A DNA stretch of 64,000 nucleotides, from NCBI RefSeq assembly GCF_023238445.1, contig NZ_CP096658.1, forward strand, positions 3,534,001 through 3,598,000, in the 5' to 3' direction. Origin of the DNA: Halorussus gelatinilyticus. Lineage in GTDB: Archaea > Halobacteriota > Halobacteria > Halobacteriales > Haladaptataceae. Shown here in pieces: positions 32,469-39,794 of this stretch. Numbering within the stretch: position 1 is the stretch's first letter; every line of letters begins with the position of its first letter. The translations under genes were made by a program, and so were the position numbers. The notes beneath the pieces are model-generated. The model ran no database searches. It saw only the letters and a list, made by a program, of their open reading frames with translations, and was not told the DNA's origin.

Positions 32469-34274
32469 ATGGCTTCGGACACGCACTCGTCTCAGCGATG
32501 GGAGAAAGGCGCACTTTTGGTCGGGTTCGTCTCGCTCGCGGCGGCGATACTCGTCGCGCACGGTTCGCCCCCGGAGGCGTACGAACTCTCGATATACGCC
32601 GGCACGCCGCCGGCGTTCTGGCTCGGAACCGCCGCGGCGCTGTTGGTCGCGGTGTTCGTCGGACTGCGGGCGACGGGCACGCCCCGGCGACTGGCGCTCG
32701 TCCTCGGGGGCGTCGGGATGCTCGCAGTCGCCTCGCTGCCCGTGCTGCGGTCGTACTACTTCTTCGGCGCGGGCGACTCGCTGACCCACCTCGGGTGGGC
32801 GAAGGACATCGCGTCCGGCGAGTTGCCGGTCGTCCAGTTGCTGTACCCCGGCACGCACTCAATCGCGATCATGCTCGCCGACGCGACGGGGATGAAACTC
32901 CCCCGCGCGATGCTCGTCATGGTGATGGCGTTCACCGCGACGTTCCTCCTGTTCCTCCCGCTGACGACGTGGGCGATCACCCGCGACCGGCGCGCGACCG
33001 CGCTGGCGGCGCTGTCGGGACTGCTGTTCATGCCAGTGAACAACATCAGCGTCTTCGACATGCCCCACCCGACCACGCAGGCCATCATGTTCCTCCCGCT
33101 GGTGCTGTATCTGGCGGCGCGCTACCTGACGCGGGCCGACCGCGACGAGCAACCGGTCGGGACGCCGACCGGCGCGGTGCTGGCGGTGGCCTCGACGGCG
33201 GTCGTGCTGGTCCACCCCCAGCAGGCCGCGAACGTCCTCGTGGTCTTCGCGGCCATCGTCGGACTCCAACTGGTCGCCCGATTCGTTGGGGGCGAGGCGA
33301 CGAACCACCGGACGTTCGCGCTCCAAGCGGTCTTCCTCGCGGGCGTGTTCGCGGTGTGGACGCCCCGCCACGAGCGCGCGTCGGGGGCCAGTTCCGCGCT
33401 GTTGAGCATGCTGTCCAGCGGCCTCCAGTTGGGGACCGACACCACTCAGGCAGCCGGGTCGGTCGCCTCGGTCGGCGGCTCCATCCAGATACTCTTCCTG
33501 AAACTGTTCTCGGTCAGCGTGGTGTTCTGTGCGCTCGCGGGTTTGCTGGTCCTCGGCGGGTTCCTCGGGCGCGTCGAGGAGTCGAACCTGACCGCGTTCT
33601 CGCGGTACTTCGGGCTGGCGCTGATTCCGCTGTTCGGGCTGTTCACGGCGTACTTCATCGTCAGCTACGAGAAACTCCACTTCCGGCAGTTGGGCTTCAT
33701 CATGGTGCTGGTGACGATTCTCGGGGCGGTCGCGCTCGCCCGCGGACTCGACCTGCTCTCGACGCGAACGTCGCTGTCGTCGGGGAGCGCACGGACATTG
33801 GTCGGGGTCGCCTTCGTCGTCATGCTCGCGGCGTCGGTGCCGACGCTGTACCAGTCGCCGTACATGTACCAGAGTTCGAGCCACGTCAGCGAGGCCCAGA
33901 TGACCGGCTACGAGAACGCCATCGAGTACCGCGGGTCGTCGCCGTTCCTCGGCGTCCGGGGCACCGGCGAGCGCTGGACCGACGCGATACTCGGCTACGA
34001 GGAGAGTCGGAGTCGTACGCTGGGCGCGGGGAGCCTCTACGCGTCGGAGACCCACCCTGCGACCGGCGAGAACTTCACCGGGAGATACGTCGCGCGCCAC
34101 TACGACGACCGGTATCTGGCGTTCACCGACCGCGAGCGCCAACAGGAAGTTCGGGTGTTCAACGAGTTGCGCTTCGACCGGTCCGGGTTCCGGTCGCTCG
34201 ACGGCGCGCCCGGACTGAACCGCGTACAGGCGAACGGGGGCTTCCAGATGTACCAGATAAACGAGACGAGCTGA
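32469..34274 (+). CDS. Polytopic membrane protein, candidate glycan polymerase or GT-C transferase
   Basis: 601 residues with about 12 hydrophobic helices in the first 470 residues and a soluble C-terminal tail (about 470-601). The first loop contains FFGAGDSLTHLGWAKDIASG, an acidic motif placed like the catalytic Asp of GT-C enzymes, and later YPGTHSIAIMLA. No specific family is certain. Position directly ahead of a Wzx-type flippase in one operon (one base between them) suggests a Wzy-like polymerase or lipid-linked sugar transferase. It could instead be an unrelated membrane protein. ATG 32469 is chosen because a stop lies just upstream in frame. Confidence 0.65.
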   Translation: MASDTHSSQRWEKGALLVGFVSLAAAILVAHGSPPEAYELSIYAGTPPAFWLGTAAALLVAVFVGLRATGTPRRLALVLGGVGMLAVASLPVLRSYYFFGAGDSLTHLGWAKDIASGELPVVQLLYPGTHSIAIMLADATGMKLPRAMLVMVMAFTATFLLFLPLTTWAITRDRRATALAALSGLLFMPVNNISVFDMPHPTTQAIMFLPLVLYLAARYLTRADRDEQPVGTPTGAVLAVASTAVVLVHPQQAANVLVVFAAIVGLQLVARFVGGEATNHRTFALQAVFLAGVFAVWTPRHERASGASSALLSMLSSGLQLGTDTTQAAGSVASVGGSIQILFLKLFSVSVVFCALAGLLVLGGFLGRVEESNLTAFSRYFGLALIPLFGLFTAYFIVSYEKLHFRQLGFIMVLVTILGAVALARGLDLLSTRTSLSSGSARTLVGVAFVVMLAASVPTLYQSPYMYQSSSHVSEAQMTGYENAIEYRGSSPFLGVRGTGERWTDAILGYEESRSRTLGAGSLYASETHPATGENFTGRYVARHYDDRYLAFTDRERQQEVRVFNELRFDRSGFRSLDGAPGLNRVQANGGFQMYQINETS

Positions 34275-34275
34275 T

Positions 34276-35742
34276 ATGGACCTGAAACGCATCTCCCGCG
34301 GACTGAAGGCGACGTTCGGCGCGCGACTGCTCCACATGGTCGCCAGCGGCCTGCTGATGGTCGTCCTCGTGCGCTACCTGCTGTCGAGTCGGCAGTACGG
34401 CATGCTCGGGTCGGCGGTGGCGGTCCTCGGCGTCGCGCAGCTACTGGGCGACCTCGGCATCGGGAAGGCGGCCGCGCGCTACGTCACGGAGTATCGCGAG
34501 AACGACCCCGGACAGGTTCCCTACGTCGTCCGTGCCGCGCTCGTCTACCGAATCATCGCCGTCGCGCTGGTCGCCGGCGGGTTCGTCCTGTTCGGCAGTC
34601 AGGTCGCCGAACTCATCGGCCAACCGGACATCGCGCCGCTCCTCGTGGCCGGCGCGGGCTACGTCGTGGTCCACTCGCTGTTCACGTTCACCCAGATACT
34701 CTTCCAAGGGTTCAACCTGGTGACGTACAGCAGCGTCATCCGAACCGTCGGCACCGTCTCGCGGCTCGGGCTGGCGGTCCTGTTCGTCGTCGTCTTCGGC
34801 GGCGCGATGGGGGCGCTGACTGGCTACATCGTCGGCTACGGCATCGGTGCCGCGCTCGGTCTCGGCCTCCTATACGTCGTAGCGTTCCGCGACGCAGAGC
34901 GCGCCGAGGCTCCGGAAGACGGGCTGGCTCGGAAAGTCCTGCGATACAGCGTCCCGCTGACCGTCACCCGCGGCGCGAACGTCATCGACAAGCGCGTGGA
35001 CACCATCCTCGTGGGCTACTTCATCGGGCCGGTCGCGGTCGGCTACTACTACCTCGCCAAACAGATCGTCGGGTTCGTCCAGACGCCCGCGGCGTCGCTG
35101 GGCTTCACCCTCTCGCCGACCTACGGCGAACACAAGGCCGGCGGCGACACCGACAGCGCGGCCAAAATATACGAGACGACGCTGAAGTACACCTTGCTTC
35201 TCTACGTGCCCGCCGCGGCGGGAATCGTCCTCGTGGCCGAGCCGACCATCACGCTCATCTTCGGCTCCGACATGGGGCCCGCCGCGCAGGTCTTGCAGGT
35301 GTTCTCGGGGTACGTCGTCCTGCAAGCCATCGCGTTCGTCACCAGCGACGCGCTCGACTACCTCGGCCGGGCGCGCTCGCGGGCCTACGCCAAGGGCGCG
35401 ACCTCCATCGGGAACTTCCTGCTCAACCTCGTCATGATTCCCCGGTTCGGAGTCGTCGGTGCCGCGGCCGCGACGGTCGTCACCTTCGGCGGCTACACCG
35501 CGGTCAACGTCGCCATCATCCACTCGGAACTCTCGCTGTCGGTCCGCCGACTCGCCCGCCACCTCGCGGCGGTCGGCGCGGTCGCGGGAGCCATGTCGGT
35601 CGCGGTCTACGCCGCGCTGAACGCGACCTCCGGCGTCGTCGCGGTCGCCGGGTCGGTCCTCGTCGGGATTGCAGTCTGGGGCGCGCTCTCGGTCGCGGGC
35701 GGTCTCCTCGACCCGAAGCGAGTCGCCTCGGTGCTCTCGTAG
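34276..35742 (+). CDS. Oligosaccharide flippase (Wzx/MATE-like, MOP superfamily)
   Basis: 488 residues with about 14 transmembrane helices. The N-terminal helix carries LHMVASGLLMVVLVRYLLSS followed by YGMLGSAVAVLGVAQLLGDL, typical of the polysaccharide-biosynthesis (RfbX) family. A mid-protein DKRVDTILVGYFIGPVAVGY and a C-terminal domain with PRFGVVGAAAATVVTF match the Polysacc_synt_C region. Predicted to flip lipid-linked oligosaccharide across the membrane. It follows the polymerase-like gene by one base. A 15-bp hairpin lies 21 bp after its stop. Confidence 0.9.
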   Translation: MDLKRISRGLKATFGARLLHMVASGLLMVVLVRYLLSSRQYGMLGSAVAVLGVAQLLGDLGIGKAAARYVTEYRENDPGQVPYVVRAALVYRIIAVALVAGGFVLFGSQVAELIGQPDIAPLLVAGAGYVVVHSLFTFTQILFQGFNLVTYSSVIRTVGTVSRLGLAVLFVVVFGGAMGALTGYIVGYGIGAALGLGLLYVVAFRDAERAEAPEDGLARKVLRYSVPLTVTRGANVIDKRVDTILVGYFIGPVAVGYYYLAKQIVGFVQTPAASLGFTLSPTYGEHKAGGDTDSAAKIYETTLKYTLLLYVPAAAGIVLVAEPTITLIFGSDMGPAAQVLQVFSGYVVLQAIAFVTSDALDYLGRARSRAYAKGATSIGNFLLNLVMIPRFGVVGAAAATVVTFGGYTAVNVAIIHSELSLSVRRLARHLAAVGAVAGAMSVAVYAALNATSGVVAVAGSVLVGIAVWGALSVAGGLLDPKRVASVLS

Positions 35743-35763
35743 CCGACGAGCGTCGGGAGTGCG

Positions 35764-35797
35764 GTCGGGCGCGTCGGCGACTGCCGACGCGCCCGAC
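35764..35797 (+). terminator. Perfect 15-bp hairpin with tetraloop after flippase gene
   Basis: Arms 35764-35778 and 35783-35797 are exact complements around GACT. It begins 22 bp after the flippase stop. It resembles the 17-bp hairpin at 11488 in position, perfection and loop size. Confidence 0.6.
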
Positions 35798-35864
35798 TGG
35801 TACAGCCATCGAACGCACCCGACTGGTACAACCACCACGCGCCCGACTGGAACAGCCGTCGAAC
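35789..35864 (+). repeat. Three direct repeats of 24-26 bp
   Basis: Units at 35789-35814, 35815-35838 and 35839-35864 share GC(G/A)CCCGACTGG(T/A)ACA(G/A)CC. The first unit overlaps the right arm of the hairpin. Confidence 0.7.
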
Positions 35865-35913
35865 GCGCCGCCTACGCCGGAACAGACGCCTCGTAATCGC
35901 CGGCAGACGGGGT

Positions 35914-35922
35914 ATAACAAAG
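35914..35922 (+). promoter_or_regulatory. TAACAAAG motif, copy 8 (toward AP paralogue 3)
   Basis: GGGGTATAACAAAGGCC, 55 nt before ATG 35978, implying a leader of about 30 nt. Confidence 0.7.
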
Positions 35923-35977
35923 GCCGTTCCGGGCCTGCGAACCACCACGAAGCGGGCGAGTCCCGCACCTACAAATT

Positions 35978-37567
35978 ATGTCGGCGAAATCAACAGACCC
36001 GAACAAGGCGTTCGTTCTCGGGCTCGACGGCGTACCGTGGTATCTCCTCGAAGACTGGATAGACGAGGGCGAGCTCCCGAACTTCGCTCGCCTCGTCGAG
36101 GAGGGGTCGGCCGGACCGCTCGAGAGCACGAAGCCCCCGACCACGGCGCTGGCGTGGCCGACCATCGCCACGGGAACGTGGCCCGACAAGCACGGGGTCT
36201 ACGCCTTCCAAGAGGTGCAGTCCGACTACACGAACGAGATGAACACCAGCAACGACCTCGCCCGGCCGGAGCTGTGGGACGTTCTCTCGCCCGCGGTCGT
36301 CGGCAACGTCCCGATGACGTACCCCGCCGACGACGTGGACGGCCAGATGGTCACGGGGATGATGACGCCGGAGTTCGACGAGGGGTTCACCCATCCGCCG
36401 GAGCTAGCCGACGAGATTTTGGACGAGATTCCGGACTACCGAATCGGGCTCCCGTGGGAGGAGTACCACGACGACCGTGAGACGTTCCTCGAAGACTTCG
36501 AGACGCTGGTCGCCAGCCAGCGGGCACTGCTGGAGAAACAGATGACGGTCGAGGACTGGCGGCTCTTCTTCTTCGTCTTCACTGCGCCCGACCGCATCCA
36601 GCACCTCGTCTGGGACGAGGAGGTACTCCTCGACCACTATCAGGAGTTAGACGACGCACTGGGCGACGTTCTCGACTACGTCGAGTGCCACGGCGCGAAC
36701 CTCTTCGTCGTCTCGGACCACGGATTCGGTCCCATCGACACCTACGTCCACACGAACACGTTCCTCGAACGCGAGGGGTATCTCACCCGGAAGTCCGGGT
36801 CGGGCCGCGGCGCGCTCGAACGCCTCGGTCTGACGAAAGACCGCGTCGAGAGCCTCCTCGGGACGGCGGGGGTCACCATCGAAGACCTCTACCATCGCCT
36901 GCCCGAGTCGGTCATCGAGTCGGTGGCGTCCCAAGTCCCCGGCAGTCACGCGCTCTACGACGTGGACTTCACCGAGACGGTCGCGTTCACCCACGGCGAG
37001 GGGAACCTCTACGTCAACGACACCGAGCGATTCGAGCAGGGCATCGTCGCTCCCGACGAGGTCCCTGCAGTCAAAGCCGAGATTCGGGACGCGCTCGAAG
37101 GACTCGAAGACCCCGAGACCGGCCAGCGCGTCATGAACGTCTACGACGGCGACGAGGTGTTCGAGACCGACGACGACTCGCCCGACCTCGTGGTCCGCGG
37201 CCGGGTGAAAGAGGGGTATCTGAACGGCAACTCCCTGTCGGAGTCGGTGTTCACCGACAGCGACATGAACGCGACCCACCGCTCGGAGGGCGTCTTCCTC
37301 GCGTGGGGTCCCTCGGTCGAGGCCGGAAGCGCGCCCGAGGCGGCAACCGTCGCCGACGTCGCTCCGACGGTCCTTCACAGCGTCGGCGAAGCCGTCCCCG
37401 CCGCGGCCGACGGCCGGGTCCTCTCGGAGGTGTTCGACCCTGACGCCGACGCCGCGCGCCGCGACGTGGTCGAGCGAACGCTCGACGAGCAAGACGCCAC
37501 GGCGGCCCACGACGCCGACTACGACGAAGTCGAGTCCCGACTCAAGGGACTGGGCTACATGGATTAG
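35978..37567 (+). CDS. Alkaline-phosphatase-superfamily phosphodiesterase-like protein (paralogue 3)
   Basis: 529 residues. FVLGLDGVP supplies metal Asp17; KPPTTALAWPTIATG places Thr56 at the nucleophile position seen in the other two paralogues; TAPDRIQHLVWDEE and VVSDHGFG supply further ligands. No signal peptide. The other paralogues have PPWT rather than PPTT and HGMG rather than HGFG, so this copy is the most divergent. It has its own TAACAAAG promoter and is followed after 77 bp by a nucleotide-sugar epimerase gene, possibly cotranscribed. Confidence 0.85.
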   Translation: MSAKSTDPNKAFVLGLDGVPWYLLEDWIDEGELPNFARLVEEGSAGPLESTKPPTTALAWPTIATGTWPDKHGVYAFQEVQSDYTNEMNTSNDLARPELWDVLSPAVVGNVPMTYPADDVDGQMVTGMMTPEFDEGFTHPPELADEILDEIPDYRIGLPWEEYHDDRETFLEDFETLVASQRALLEKQMTVEDWRLFFFVFTAPDRIQHLVWDEEVLLDHYQELDDALGDVLDYVECHGANLFVVSDHGFGPIDTYVHTNTFLEREGYLTRKSGSGRGALERLGLTKDRVESLLGTAGVTIEDLYHRLPESVIESVASQVPGSHALYDVDFTETVAFTHGEGNLYVNDTERFEQGIVAPDEVPAVKAEIRDALEGLEDPETGQRVMNVYDGDEVFETDDDSPDLVVRGRVKEGYLNGNSLSESVFTDSDMNATHRSEGVFLAWGPSVEAGSAPEAATVADVAPTVLHSVGEAVPAAADGRVLSEVFDPDADAARRDVVERTLDEQDATAAHDADYDEVESRLKGLGYMD

Positions 37568-37644
37568 GGTGTCCGAAACGTGACTCCGAGCACGAAAGCG
37601 ACCGAAACCCCGGATATTTCCCCGCCCGCGTCGAGGGTTCGACC

Positions 37645-38610
37645 ATGAACGACGGTTCGACCTTCGAGTCGCCCGCGAACGACGACATCGGTGTATCGGA
37701 CCAGACGGTGCTGATAACCGGCGGTGCCGGTTTCGTCGGAAGCCACCTCGCCGAGGCGCTCGTCGCGGACAACGACGTGCGAATCCTCGACGACCTCTCC
37801 GGTGGCTCGCGCGAACACGTCCCCGCCGGCGCAGAGTTGGTGGAGGGCGACATCTGTGATTCGGAGACCCTCGCCGACGCGATGGACGGCGCGGACCTCG
37901 TGTTCCACGAGGCCGCGCTGGTCTCGGTCGAGGAGTCCGTCGAGGACCCCTCGAAGAGTAACCGCGTCAACGCCGCCGCGACCGTTGACCTGCTCGAAGC
38001 GGCCCGTGACGAGGACGCTCGGGTCGTCCTCGCGTCGTCGGCCGCCGTCTACGGCCACCCCGACTCGGTGCCGGTCGCGGAGGCCGACGCGAAGGAACCC
38101 ACCTCGCCCTACGGCATCGACAAACTCGCGCTCGACCACTACGCCCGCCGGTATCACGACCTCTACGGACTGGAGACGGTCCCCCTGCGGTACTTCAACG
38201 TCTACGGCCCGCGACAGAACCCCGAGTACAGCGCGGTCGTCAACGTCTTCTTCCAGCAGGCCGACGACGACGGTCCCCTCACCGTCGAGGGCGACGGCGA
38301 ACAGACCCGCGACTTCGTCCACGTTCGCGACGTGGTTCGGGCGAACATGCTGGCGGCGACTACCGACCGCGTGGGCGAACCGTTCAACGTCGGCACGGGC
38401 AGCAGCGTCACGGTCAACGAACTCGCCGAGACGGTGGTCGAGGTGACGGACTCGGACGCCGAGATAACCCACGTCGAGCCGCGACCGGGCGACATCCGCC
38501 ACAGCGAGGCCGACGTCTCGAAGATACGCGAGGAGTTGGGCTACGAACCGACGGTGTCGTTGGAGGACGGGCTTCGAGCGTTGGCCGAGGCGAAGGGGCT
38601 GAGCGACTGA
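37645..38610 (+). CDS. NAD-dependent nucleotide-sugar epimerase/dehydratase (GalE-like SDR)
   Basis: 321 residues, extended short-chain dehydrogenase. TVLITGGAGFVGSHLAEALV (NAD motif, near residue 22), LASSAAVYGHPDSVP (catalytic Ser/Thr region), SPYGIDKLALDHYARRY (YxxxK pair) and LRYFNVYGPRQNPEYSAVV. The family fits UDP-glucose/UDP-GlcNAc 4-epimerases and WbpP-like enzymes; substrate not resolved. The N-terminus has about 20 extra residues before the Rossmann strand. It ends the surface-glycan region and is convergent with cheF. Confidence 0.88.
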   Translation: MNDGSTFESPANDDIGVSDQTVLITGGAGFVGSHLAEALVADNDVRILDDLSGGSREHVPAGAELVEGDICDSETLADAMDGADLVFHEAALVSVEESVEDPSKSNRVNAAATVDLLEAARDEDARVVLASSAAVYGHPDSVPVAEADAKEPTSPYGIDKLALDHYARRYHDLYGLETVPLRYFNVYGPRQNPEYSAVVNVFFQQADDDGPLTVEGDGEQTRDFVHVRDVVRANMLAATTDRVGEPFNVGTGSSVTVNELAETVVEVTDSDAEITHVEPRPGDIRHSEADVSKIREELGYEPTVSLEDGLRALAEAKGLSD

Positions 38611-38826
38611 GAACGAGTGCGTTCGGCCAATTTACGTGGTCGGTGGACACGCCCAGTATCATAGTGTCTCGCCCGCGCATGCTCGCGCGCGACCCGAGAC
38701 TCTCACCGAACGTTCACTCCGTCACCGAACGCTCACCTCGTCACCGAAAACTACACCTCTCGAAGTCGGTAGAAAACGAGTTCCCTTTCCCTGAGGAACG
38801 TCTGCCCTTTCCCTGTTCCGAAAGCG

Positions 38827-39696
38827 TCACTTCTCGTTGATAGACTCGCTGGCGATGTTGCGCCCGCGAGTCTTCAAGCTCACTTCGCGCCGTTTGCGCA
38901 CTTCCTCCAGTACGTCCACTTCGATGAGTCGCTCGAAGATGCGTTCGACTTCGTCGACGTCCATCCCGAGGAAGTCGGGAATCTCGAACGACGAGACGCC
39001 CGAATAGAGCGCCATCAGGACCTCCTTCTCGGTCTCGTCCAGTTCGACGCCGCCCTCGTTCTTGCGCTCGCCCTTCTTCAACAGCGACTCCAGCAGGCTA
39101 CACCGTCGAGTCTGGCCCGAGATGTAGGTCTGGACGCTGGTGTCGCCCTGCGTGTGCTCGACTTCGAGGACGGTCCGCTGCTCGCCCTTGACGGTCCGGG
39201 TCGCCCTATCGACCCCGCCGATATCGTCGAGTTCGATGCCGACGAACGTGCCCGAGGCGATGGCGACGTTGACCATCTCCTCGGTGATCTTGATGCGGGC
39301 CTTCTCCCAGTCGGTGTCCTGGATCACGCCCCCTTCGACCGCGGGGTGCTTGGTCAGGATCATCTTCTGGTTGAGCAACGCGCCGTACACGTCGGTCTCG
39401 AACTCGTCGATGTCGATGCTCGTGCCAATCAGGAGGACGTTGTTCTCGAACTCGATGCTGAGGTAGTCCGAGACCGACGCGACGGCCTGATTCACGTCGT
39501 AGCGCCCCTTCAATCCGTCCACCTTCGAGAGCGGAATCGACCGCTTGCCCTGGTTGCCCGCCAACACGATGCGCTTGTTCGACAGCAGGATGCGGCCGCT
39601 GGTCCAGTCGGGGTCGTTGAGTTTGCGGCCGTTCTTGACCACCTGCAGGAACTTCCCCTTCGTGTCGGTTATCTTGTGCTCGCCTTCGTTGCTCAT
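38827..39696 (-). CDS. cheF: CheF, chemotaxis-archaellum adaptor (copy 1)
   Basis: 289 residues of the CheF/DUF439 family. It begins with a PH-like beta domain (TDTKGKFLQVVKNGRKLNDP, GRILLSNKRIVLAGNQGKRS), followed by a second beta domain (about 130-200) and a C-terminal winged helix (LDETEKEVLMALYSGVSSFE, then GMDVDEVERIFERLIEVDVL). CheF links CheY, CheD and CheC2 to the archaellum motor in Halobacterium. A second copy lies at 52621. It is followed on the same strand by no further gene before galE's convergent end. Confidence 0.92.
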   Translation of the reverse strand: MSNEGEHKITDTKGKFLQVVKNGRKLNDPDWTSGRILLSNKRIVLAGNQGKRSIPLSKVDGLKGRYDVNQAVASVSDYLSIEFENNVLLIGTSIDIDEFETDVYGALLNQKMILTKHPAVEGGVIQDTDWEKARIKITEEMVNVAIASGTFVGIELDDIGGVDRATRTVKGEQRTVLEVEHTQGDTSVQTYISGQTRRCSLLESLLKKGERKNEGGVELDETEKEVLMALYSGVSSFEIPDFLGMDVDEVERIFERLIEVDVLEEVRKRREVSLKTRGRNIASESINEK

Positions 39697-39794
39697 GAGT
39701 CGTGTCTACGGTCTCGGCACAGTGGTTCGCGTCGGCGGCGGTCGAGCGCGGTCGCGGTAGGGCGGTTGAGTGGGGTCATGGCAGCGCGCGGCAG

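Noticed and set aside
32258-34285. Long plus-strand frame overlapping the 601-residue membrane protein
   Set aside because: Arg-rich and without hydrophobic periodicity; the ATG 32469 frame shows a dozen membrane helices and couples to the flippase gene.
35789-35864. Possible CRISPR or integron-type repeats
   Set aside because: Repeats are adjacent with no unique spacers and no cas or integrase gene in the window.
38701-38760. Short repeats of TCACCGAACG before cheF's convergent end
   Set aside because: Imperfect and short; no structure or gene association beyond low complexity.
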